DNA from: an uncultured Flavobacteriaceae bacterium
GTDB lineage: Bacteria > Bacteroidota > Bacteroidia > Flavobacteriales > Flavobacteriaceae
NCBI GenBank assembly: GCA_937901915.1
Contig: CALGUD010000076.1
Span: forward strand, 1 to 29,572
Reading direction: 5' to 3'
Length of the DNA stretch: 29,572 bases
Position numbers and translations under genes: made by a program. The notes under the pieces are model-generated. The model searched no databases and was not told where the DNA came from. It worked only from the letters and a program-made list of their open reading frames with translations. Below, in pieces: positions 20,667-29,572 of this stretch. Positions within the stretch are counted from its first letter, which is position 1, and each line of letters begins with the position of its first letter.

Positions 20667-22598
20667 TTAGTCTTGAATGATAAATTCTGACCTCCTGTTT
20701 AACTGGTGTTCTTCCTGTGTACAGTCAATACCGTTGGAGCAATGGTTCAGGAGTTGAGTTTCGCCGTACCCTTTTCCTGAAAGCCGGCTTCTGTCAATTC
20801 CCTGCTTAACCAAATAGTCAATAGTAGATTGAGTCCTTTTTTCGGATAACTGCAGGTTATAATCATCTCCCGCCCTGCTGTCTGTATGAGACCTTATGTC
20901 AATTTTAAGGTTCGGGTATTTATTAAGGGCGGCCACCACTTTTTCAAGTTCTGCCTTTGCATCCCTGCGGATGTTGGATTTATCCAAATCAAAGTAAATA
21001 GGTCTTAAATCCAATACATGGGCTAAATCGTCACCTGTTTTGGCTGTTACAACCGCATTTTCGAGTTCTATGTTGATCGAAACCAATGCTGTATCTATCT
21101 TTACTTCATTTGTTAGATAATCTTTCTTAGAAGCTCTTATAAAGCCGGGTTCATCACAGAATACAGTAAAGCTATACAAGCCGTTTTCATTCGTGATAAC
21201 GCTATTACTCACTTTATTTTCGGCATTTATATAAGATACATGAGCACCGTCCAACGGAGCTCCTGTACTTTTGTCCACAACCATCCCTTTTACAGGTTTT
21301 TTACACCTTGAAACCACCGGGGCTATTTGTTCAATATAATAGATGTCATCATTTCCCATTCCTCCTGCCCTGTTGGATGCAAAATAACCCATCCCTGTGT
21401 TATCATCAATAATAAAGGTAAAGTCGTCATCACTACTGTTTACAGGTTCTCCCACATTGTAAATATTACCAACGGAACCATTTTCATCGAGTTTTGTTAC
21501 GTAAATATCGAGTCCGCCCAACCCCGGCCTGCCATCGGAAGCAAAATAAAGGTCATTGTTTAAACTTATGAAAGGAAAAGTCTCCCGTCCTTCCGTATTT
21601 ACTTTATCGCCCATATTTACAGGCTCACCATAAGTGCCGTCTGAATTTATATCTACTACAAATATGTCTGACATACCTTTGGTCCCGGGCATGTCGGAAG
21701 CGAAATAAAGTTTAGTTTCTTCTGCATTTAAAGCCGGGTGGGCTACCGAATACTGATTGCTGTTAAAGGGAAGTTCAACAATGTCACTCCATTTACCATT
21801 TGCATTGAGAATTGCTTTAAATATCTTTAGTTTTGTGATGCCTTGCTCGTCTTTACCCCTGCTACCATTCTCATAATTATTTCTTGTAAAATAAACCGTA
21901 GTACCATTTTTAGTAAAAGCAGAGGTGGATTCGTGAAGTTTTGTGTTCAGTTCGCTAGAGAAACTTTCTACTTCTGTAATCCGCCCATTAATTCCTATTT
22001 TACCGGTGTACAAATCAAGAAAGTACTCATTGTCCCATCCATGTTTTCTTTTTGCATACACGCCGGTATCCCTGGCCGAAGAAAAAATCAATTTTGCTTT
22101 GTAAAATGACGGTGCAAAATCTGAATAGGGTGAATTAAACGCCAGATTTTTGATTTCATACCTGCCGGATTGTAATTTTATAAGATCTAAATAGTTACTG
22201 GTTTTGTTGTATAACGCCCCTCTTCCGTCAGCTGAGAGTTTTTCAAACCCGTCCATCATTTTATCGGCTTTTTTGTAATCGCCTATGGCCTTTAAAGCAT
22301 GAGAATACCTGAAATAAAACTCGGGTTCAATATCTTCATTAGTTTCAAACAACTTTTCATACCATTTGCCGGCATTTTTTAGATCGGCATTAAAATAATA
22401 GGAATTTCCCAGTTTTTTATACAGGTCTGCCGAACCATAACCCTTTTCGGCTACTTTTTCATATATATCTATGGCTTTGGCAAAAGCATATACTTCGTAA
22501 TTTTCTTCTGCTTTTTCGAGTTGTTTTTCTTGTGAAAGAGCAGAAAAATGAAATATAAATATTGTTAAAAATGAAATTACTGAGATCGTGTTTTTCAT
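20667..22598 (-). CDS. OmpA-family T9SS-associated protein with TPR, beta-propeller and CRD (PorE-like)
   Basis: 643 aa with signal peptide (1-~22). TPR-like helices (~25-150; YEVYAFAKAIDIYEKVAEKG, LYKKLGNSYYF) come first. A PD40/WD40-like propeller follows (~165-430), with repeated blade motifs such as KLIFSSARD, KLYFASDMPG, DLYFASDGRPG and GYFASNRAGG. Next is a carboxypeptidase-regulatory-like domain (~440-525; VKGMVVDKSTGAPLDGAHV). The last domain is OmpA-like and peptidoglycan-binding (~530-643), with IYFDLDKSNIRRDA, HTDSRAGDDYN and LNRRSEFII. This is the domain order of PorE, which anchors type IX secretion components to peptidoglycan. It is the last gene of the adhesin operon, 10 bases after the PorP/SprF gene. 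Confidence 0.93.
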   Translation of the reverse strand: MKNTISVISFLTIFIFHFSALSQEKQLEKAEENYEVYAFAKAIDIYEKVAEKGYGSADLYKKLGNSYYFNADLKNAGKWYEKLFETNEDIEPEFYFRYSHALKAIGDYKKADKMMDGFEKLSADGRGALYNKTSNYLDLIKLQSGRYEIKNLAFNSPYSDFAPSFYKAKLIFSSARDTGVYAKRKHGWDNEYFLDLYTGKIGINGRITEVESFSSELNTKLHESTSAFTKNGTTVYFTRNNYENGSRGKDEQGITKLKIFKAILNANGKWSDIVELPFNSNQYSVAHPALNAEETKLYFASDMPGTKGMSDIFVVDINSDGTYGEPVNMGDKVNTEGRETFPFISLNNDLYFASDGRPGLGGLDIYVTKLDENGSVGNIYNVGEPVNSSDDDFTFIIDDNTGMGYFASNRAGGMGNDDIYYIEQIAPVVSRCKKPVKGMVVDKSTGAPLDGAHVSYINAENKVSNSVITNENGLYSFTVFCDEPGFIRASKKDYLTNEVKIDTALVSINIELENAVVTAKTGDDLAHVLDLRPIYFDLDKSNIRRDAKAELEKVVAALNKYPNLKIDIRSHTDSRAGDDYNLQLSEKRTQSTIDYLVKQGIDRSRLSGKGYGETQLLNHCSNGIDCTQEEHQLNRRSEFIIQD

Positions 22599-22608
22599 AT
22601 CATAAATT

Positions 22609-23547
22609 TTAAAAAAATCGGGGGGATATGATCTTATCTAAATTTTTAAAGAGTTCGAACCGGAGAAAAACTTCAAATGAACCATCATTAAAAGTTGTAT
22701 TTCCGAGATCGGTAGTTTCTTTATCATAAGCCAAACCAACCATAAAGGAATCGGTTATCTGATATCCTGTTAAAATACTCCAAGCTGCATCCCATCTATA
22801 CGCTGCACCCAATGATAATTTCTGATTAAACCAAAAACTGGCGGACATATCTACCTGTAAAGGTGCACCTTCTACCCATTTGGCCAATACGGCGGGTTTT
22901 AGCTTCCACGTATCACTGAGATCAAACACATACCCTGTGATCATATAAAAGTTCATTCTTTCTGAAGCTAAATATGAAGATGATTCATTAGAGTTTGAGG
23001 AAGGCTCAAAATGCTCTGTCTCCAGGAAATTAGGAACAGACAGTCCGAGATAAAATTTATTGGTATGATAGTAAACACCTGCTCCTATATTGGGGGAGAA
23101 TTTATTATCGATATTATTTGTACCATCCAATTCCTGCACATACTGATTTAAGACTGTAAAATCGATGTTTAAAAGATGTCCGCCACCTTTGATACCAAAG
23201 GAGAGCTTACCGGTCTCAGATGTCGGGATTGTGTACGAAAAGAGGACATCAAAATTAGTCTCCTGATTTACGCCTTCGCCTATTTCATCATTTACTATTG
23301 ATAATCCCATACCCACACTTTTTCCTATAGGTGAGTGTACGTTAAACGTTTGTGTGGTGGGGGCACCATCCAAACCTACCCATTGTGACCTGTGAAGCGC
23401 AGCAATGCTTAAAGCACCCCTGGAACCTGCATAGGCCGGGTTTACACTCATTGTATTATACATATATTGTGTATACTGAGCGTCTTGCTGGGCATGCATT
23501 AAAGAGCAGCCCATGGTTAACATGAGTACTATTATAATTCTTTTCAT
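22609..23547 (-). CDS. PorP/SprF family type IX secretion membrane protein
   Basis: 312 aa from the ATG at 23547, chosen because MKRIIIVLMLTMGCSLMHAQ is a standard signal peptide; an in-frame ATG at 23562 adds five residues. The start of the mature protein, QQDAQYTQYMYNTMSVNPAY, followed by AGSRGALSIAALHRSQWVG, is diagnostic of PorP/SprF outer-membrane beta-barrels. These act with the type IX system, and SprF of Flavobacterium johnsoniae is required for delivery of the SprB adhesin, a type B CTD substrate. The C-terminus FEVFLRFELFKNLDKIISPRFF is barrel-like. The position between a type B CTD gene and an OmpA-family gene suggests a dedicated exporter or anchor for this operon's adhesins. Confidence 0.93.
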   Translation of the reverse strand: MKRIIIVLMLTMGCSLMHAQQDAQYTQYMYNTMSVNPAYAGSRGALSIAALHRSQWVGLDGAPTTQTFNVHSPIGKSVGMGLSIVNDEIGEGVNQETNFDVLFSYTIPTSETGKLSFGIKGGGHLLNIDFTVLNQYVQELDGTNNIDNKFSPNIGAGVYYHTNKFYLGLSVPNFLETEHFEPSSNSNESSSYLASERMNFYMITGYVFDLSDTWKLKPAVLAKWVEGAPLQVDMSASFWFNQKLSLGAAYRWDAAWSILTGYQITDSFMVGLAYDKETTDLGNTTFNDGSFEVFLRFELFKNLDKIISPRFF

Positions 23548-23598
23548 TGGTTCATTATTCAAGCCTAAATTCCGAGCCTATCCGGAATTTATAATGAT

Positions 23599-25299
23599 TT
23601 ATCTGTTTATATAAATATGTCCTGCCTTTTGTACAGACCTGTTATTATTATTTACATATTCAATAACATAATAATACGTGCCTGCCGGAAGCATCTCACC
23701 TTGCTTTACAGTAGCCCTTCCTTTTGATATTCCATCAAAATTATTCGATACTGAATCGTAGCCTTCGGTTTCAAATACTGCAACACCCCATCTGTTAAAT
23801 ATTTTCACAGAGTTCCGGGGGAAATTCTGGATTCCTTCAATAATTAATACGTCGTTGTTACCATCTCCATTAGGGGTAATGAGCTGATAAACAATGAGGT
23901 CTTCAACTACGGGTTCGTTGACTGTAATGGTCACAACTGCTGTATCGCAATTGGCAGTATCGGCCGTTAAGCATAGTTCATACATGATTGTATAGGTTCC
24001 CGGAGGGGTGGAAGGGGCCACATCTACAAAACCATTGGTGGTATCTAAAAGGATAAAACCTTCATCATTCCCCGGCATCAGCGTAATTATTACATCATCT
24101 GAAATAACCGGTTGATCGTTATAGGTATCATTATCCAATACATTTAATATGTTATCCGCTCCGGCATCACCATCAACCGGTGCAGCGTTTACATCGTCAT
24201 TGGCAAATACCAATGCAGTAAGGGTTACTGTTATGTTAATGGTTGCCGAATCACAAATTGAGGGATCCGCAATACTGCAAATGGTATAACCTATAGTATA
24301 ATTACCCGGAGGTGTATTTTCTGTTATGTTTACTTCCCCGGTAAGAGGATCCAGCGTTACATCATCAGTTGTGTCACCATCTGTAATATTTGTTATGGAG
24401 ACATTTACCCCCAAAACAGCGGGCCCTGCATCATAAAAGTCGTTATTATCCACCACATTAATACTTGTAAGTGCGATGGAGGTATCAATAACAACATCGT
24501 CATCAACAGCATTTACCATATCCATATCCGGGTTAACGGTTACGGTGATTGTAGCTGTATCATCCATTGTGGTATTATCTGAATTAATGAGTGTTAATGT
24601 ATAGGTAAAGGTATCCGTACCGCTAAACCCGGGATTGGGGGTGTATTCTATAAAATCATCACTTGGGTTTACAGGGGTACCGTTATTGTTTATGACTGCA
24701 ACACCATTTACTGGTGAAGTAAGAGTAAGTGTGCCTACCATAGGAATAGCGATGTCATTTGCCAGCATATCAATATTTAAAGGTGTATCCTGGTTGGTAA
24801 CTACGTCATCATCTATTAAATCGAACATTTCATAGAGGCAAACTACTGTAAAAGAAGGCAATGCTTTATCATTACCAGCTTTGGTAACGGTAGCTGTATA
24901 GATTTCCATTGCTTCGGTGGCCGTTACCACAGGGCTTAACTGATCGCCCGGTAAAGCAGGTGACCAACTTATGGTGGCTCCGGCATTGATATTATCTGCA
25001 ATATTCAGAGTTACCTCGTTATGCGGAGCATCACAATACGTTACAATAAAATAAGTTGTTGCATTACGACCACAAAGGGTACCATCATAAACTGCATAGT
25101 ACACACCCGGAATATAAACATCATAAGATGAATCTGTTCCCAAAACAGTATTTGTATCCGATGCTTCAAACCATCTGTAGTTAGTTTCATCGGTACTGTT
25201 GGGTGCCTGCAAAGTAAACTGTGCATTTGCTTCCAGTATTCCCAATAGAAACACTACCAGGGTTAGTATATGATATTTATATGTTATAGGGGCTTTCAA
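23599..25299 (-). CDS. T9SS substrate with Ig-like repeats and type B (gliding-motility) C-terminal domain
   Basis: 566 aa. Signal peptide 1-26 (ending EANAQ). The middle holds tandem cadherin/Ig-like modules, for example NQDTPLNIDMLANDIAIP followed by GFSGTDTFTYTLTL (~170-255), and two later ~100-aa modules with TPPGNYTIGYTIC and TPPGTYTIMYELC. Residues ~473-566 form the type B C-terminal sorting domain: LITPNGDGNNDVLIIEGI, KIFNRWGVAVFE, FDG, LPAGTYYYVIEY and a final KAGHIYINR. Such domains direct secretion through the type IX system with a PorP/SprF partner, encoded next at 22609. The protein should be exposed at or released from the surface; binding target unknown. Confidence 0.93.
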   Translation of the reverse strand: MKAPITYKYHILTLVVFLLGILEANAQFTLQAPNSTDETNYRWFEASDTNTVLGTDSSYDVYIPGVYYAVYDGTLCGRNATTYFIVTYCDAPHNEVTLNIADNINAGATISWSPALPGDQLSPVVTATEAMEIYTATVTKAGNDKALPSFTVVCLYEMFDLIDDDVVTNQDTPLNIDMLANDIAIPMVGTLTLTSPVNGVAVINNNGTPVNPSDDFIEYTPNPGFSGTDTFTYTLTLINSDNTTMDDTATITVTVNPDMDMVNAVDDDVVIDTSIALTSINVVDNNDFYDAGPAVLGVNVSITNITDGDTTDDVTLDPLTGEVNITENTPPGNYTIGYTICSIADPSICDSATINITVTLTALVFANDDVNAAPVDGDAGADNILNVLDNDTYNDQPVISDDVIITLMPGNDEGFILLDTTNGFVDVAPSTPPGTYTIMYELCLTADTANCDTAVVTITVNEPVVEDLIVYQLITPNGDGNNDVLIIEGIQNFPRNSVKIFNRWGVAVFETEGYDSVSNNFDGISKGRATVKQGEMLPAGTYYYVIEYVNNNNRSVQKAGHIYINR

Positions 25300-25328
25300 A
25301 ATCCTTCAATTTTTAGTTTATCATTATC

Positions 25329-27734
25329 TTACTGCACTACAAATACTACATTAATCAATGAGTTATAATCTGCCGGTGAGGCATTGATATTATAGGTAAG
25401 AATACCATTTGCATCGATAGACATACCGGTAACATTGGTCCCATTTCCAAAAACATCCGGATCGGCATATGTTACATAGTAATACAATTCACCTCTGGCG
25501 TACGTTGGCACAGCAGCAGGAGCCCCTGCACTAGCTACGGTTGGTGAGCCAAACTGAGCTATATATTGAGCATATAAATCTATTGTAAACCCTGTTCCTG
25601 TTGCAGAAGCGTCAATAGCTATTGAAGGTGGATAAAATATCCTTGCTGCCTTTGAAACAATCGGTGCCATAGCCTGGATGGCTTCTTCCACAGTGGTTTC
25701 ATTGGTACTGTCGCCATTTACATCTACAGCAGTTACTATATTTACTTCGGATGCATCCTGATCGTCTGTGTTATCTAAATATGAACTCAAATCCACATCG
25801 TTTCCATCTTCTATACTTAAGGTATTACCTAAGAGTGTTAAATTCTGATCGTCTGTGCTTCCGGCTGCTACCTCGTCAATAGCGGCCTGGGTATCGGTGG
25901 CTGTTAAGCCTGAAGTGGTATTACTATAACTTACTTCAGCAGCAGTTTGGTCATCGGTATCGGTACTTGCTATCACATAAGGTGTAGCACTGGACCCATC
26001 CCCGGTCACTGTTACATTGGCACCTGCTGTTACAGAAGTTTCTGTTCCGTCAGCTGTTGGTATGGTTACAGCATTCCCGTTGGCAATGCTTAACTGGTCT
26101 CCAGTAATACTTAAAGTCTGGGCATCTGTGTTATCTAAATAACCACTCAAATCCACAGTGGTGTCTGCCCCTGTGCCGTTGCCTAAAGCCAGGATGTTGG
26201 TAGCGCCGTCTAAAGCGATGGTCTGGGCATCCGTGTTAACAGTATGGTTTAAATCTGAAATCTGACTTTCAGTAATTGTAAGATTGGCTTCATTTATATC
26301 AATATCTATCTCATTATTTGCAGCATCATTAACAACAGTTATTAAGTTTGAACCTGCATTGATATTTTTAAATTCTAAATCTGCTCCTGTTTTTTGTAGA
26401 AACACACCTACTCCACCTGCTCCCTGGTTAGAAGCCGTATTGGTTTGTCCGGCTACTGCTGCAAATCCATCAATATCTACCTGCAATTCTTCAATAGCTG
26501 CCTGAACGTCTGTACTGGTTGTATTTCCTGTAGGTGTAAATGCAACTTCTGAGGCATCCTGGTCATCTGTATTATCTAAATATCCACTTAAATCTACCTG
26601 GTTACCTGCTGTAGCTGGATTGCTCAGAGTCAAAATATTAGCGGTAAGATCTAAATCCACCAATTCATTGGTGGCATTTGTATCTTCATCTGCTGTTATG
26701 TGATTATTAATTAGAGTTGTATTAGCCTGAACAGCTGCAGCTCCATCGGCTATGGCTTCGTCTATGGCATCCTGTACGTTTGTAGCAGACAAAACTCCTG
26801 ATACGGTATTGTCAAAACTTACTTCTGAGGCATTCTGATCATCAGTTCCATCAAATGTAGTTGCAGTACCGTCTTCATCAGTGTATGTGAAGGTCCCGTC
26901 TGTGTTGTCTACCAAAGTAGAAGTAGTTTCTGTAAATGTAGTAACTGTCCCATCTTCCGAGGTGTAGGTAAAGCTACCGTCAGCATTATCTGTTAAGGTA
27001 GTTACCGTATTGTTTGTGTCGATAGTTATGGTAGTACCTGAGTCATCTGTAATATCAAAAGTACCGTCCGCATTGTCAGTTACAGTAGCTAAACGGGAAT
27101 CAAATGTAGTTGCAGTGCCGTCTTCATTGGTGTATGTGAATGTTCCATCACCATTATCCGTTAACGTTGTCAGAGTTTCTGCTGCTACAGATAAATCATA
27201 ATCATTACCTGTTTGTGTCAAGGTTACTGATCCATCTGTAGATGTAAGTGTTTGTATTTCATTGGAAACATCTGTATCTCCATCTGCTGCATTGCTTAAA
27301 GCCAAAGCATCTAAGGCTGCTTGTACATCCGTAGTTCCTAAACCTGAGGCAGTATCATCAAAAATTACTTCTGAAGCATCCTGATCATCTGTATTTACCT
27401 GAGCCGCAATATCTGCTAATGCAACGGTTACCACGTCTCCAGCAGAGTCTTCCATTACCAAATCAGTTCCATTCACATAGAAACTGGCATTTGTAGTGTT
27501 GGTATCAGTTGAAGTTAACTCCCAGGAATCCCCATCCCAAAAATAGATAGTACCTGTGCTGGTGTTTACATAAATATCTCCCGTGTCTGCACCAGTAGGT
27601 GTAGCTACACCCGGGGCAGAAACCGAAGTACCACTCAGCACTTCACAATTACACTGGTCTTGCAGGGTTACAGTAGTTTGCGACCATGCAAACCCTGAAA
27701 CCATAAAGGCTAAGATTAGTACAACTCTTTTCAT
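25329..27734 (-). CDS. Secreted repeat protein with phage-tail-fibre-like motifs
   Basis: 801 aa from the ATG at 27734 (MKRVVLILAFMVSGFAWSQ, a signal peptide). Earlier in-frame starts reach back into the poly-Asp tract and give no signal sequence. It is almost wholly Asp/Thr-rich repeats of three kinds: five of DDQ-x-ASEV...TDVQAAIDE type (near residues 117, 298, 391, 595, 657); four TLTDNGDGTFTYTNEDGTATTF type in tandem (~188-298); and three VDLSGYLDNTD type. A block GVGVFLQKTGADLEFKNI, then NEIDIDINEANLTITESQ, is familiar from phage tail fibres. The last ~110 residues (from ARIFYPPSIAIDA to LINVVFVVQ) are non-repetitive and do not match type A or B sorting domains. Probably a fibrous surface protein. 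Confidence 0.8.
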   Translation of the reverse strand: MKRVVLILAFMVSGFAWSQTTVTLQDQCNCEVLSGTSVSAPGVATPTGADTGDIYVNTSTGTIYFWDGDSWELTSTDTNTTNASFYVNGTDLVMEDSAGDVVTVALADIAAQVNTDDQDASEVIFDDTASGLGTTDVQAALDALALSNAADGDTDVSNEIQTLTSTDGSVTLTQTGNDYDLSVAAETLTTLTDNGDGTFTYTNEDGTATTFDSRLATVTDNADGTFDITDDSGTTITIDTNNTVTTLTDNADGSFTYTSEDGTVTTFTETTSTLVDNTDGTFTYTDEDGTATTFDGTDDQNASEVSFDNTVSGVLSATNVQDAIDEAIADGAAAVQANTTLINNHITADEDTNATNELVDLDLTANILTLSNPATAGNQVDLSGYLDNTDDQDASEVAFTPTGNTTSTDVQAAIEELQVDIDGFAAVAGQTNTASNQGAGGVGVFLQKTGADLEFKNINAGSNLITVVNDAANNEIDIDINEANLTITESQISDLNHTVNTDAQTIALDGATNILALGNGTGADTTVDLSGYLDNTDAQTLSITGDQLSIANGNAVTIPTADGTETSVTAGANVTVTGDGSSATPYVIASTDTDDQTAAEVSYSNTTSGLTATDTQAAIDEVAAGSTDDQNLTLLGNTLSIEDGNDVDLSSYLDNTDDQDASEVNIVTAVDVNGDSTNETTVEEAIQAMAPIVSKAARIFYPPSIAIDASATGTGFTIDLYAQYIAQFGSPTVASAGAPAAVPTYARGELYYYVTYADPDVFGNGTNVTGMSIDANGILTYNINASPADYNSLINVVFVVQ

Positions 27735-27861
27735 TTTATTTATATGTTCCATTGCTGTGAATTTTTTAAGTGGCATCACATTTGGGCAATCCACTAGATT
27801 AATTGTTGGTTTTAATTTAAGGGCACTCATTATAGTTATATTAGTTTTTTGTTTCTTTTTA

Positions 27862-29572
<1,711 letters not shown>

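Overview
The window is AT-rich DNA from a Bacteroidota chromosome, most likely Flavobacteriaceae. The evidence is a type IX secretion/gliding locus (PorP/SprF, a PorE-like OmpA protein, a type B C-terminal sorting domain), Flavobacteriia-type DnaX and MiaE proteins, and promoters fitting the Bacteroidota consensus TTTG-N19-TAnnTTTG instead of a sigma-70 consensus. There are no rRNA or tRNA genes, no CRISPR array and no intact insertion sequence. The RNA component of RNase P is present.

Layout. (1) 63-1206, minus: a two-gene unit (small membrane protein, then a SIMPL-domain exported protein) behind a near-perfect promoter. Opposite it lies a VanX-like D-Ala-D-Ala dipeptidase lipoprotein (1355-2092). 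A 41-aa single-helix membrane ORF sits alone at 2223-2348. (2) 2452-9023, minus: a housekeeping run reading dnaX, miaE, rsmE, GNAT acetyltransferase, DUF4159 protein, AI-2E-type permease, SAM methyltransferase, with several start/stop overlaps. dnaX carries a run of ten A residues, with stop codons in both shifted frames, just after the third clamp-loader domain. (3) 9176-9512, plus: rnpB. (4) A STAS-like small protein converges on the bifunctional NAD(P)HX repair enzyme. (5) 11798-17471, plus: the thr operon. A perfect promoter is followed by a ~200-nt leader encoding a 15-aa peptide with six consecutive Thr codons, then thrA (aspartokinase-homoserine dehydrogenase fusion), thrB, thrC and a lipoprotein peroxiredoxin, ending in a convergent terminator.

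(6) 17990-20666 is an accessory, repeat-rich stretch. It holds a DUF1493 protein and two related toxin-antitoxin cassettes in tandem. The second toxin is broken by a one-base insertion. The cassettes lie in a field of short palindromic repeats, including two identical 50-bp hairpin repeats that flank the second cassette.

(7) 20667 to the right edge, minus, is a surface-adhesin secretion operon. In transcription order: a large adhesin (5' end outside the window) with thrombospondin-3-type and Ig-like repeats and an 18-Asp C-terminal tail; an ~800-aa protein of phage-tail-fibre-like repeats; a type B CTD protein; a PorP/SprF outer-membrane protein; and an OmpA/TPR/beta-propeller/CRD protein. 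From known T9SS biology, the PorP/SprF and OmpA proteins probably export or anchor the upstream products.

The observations most worth following are the dnaX A10 site, the threonine leader, and the composition of the adhesin operon (fibre-repeat protein and poly-Asp tail).
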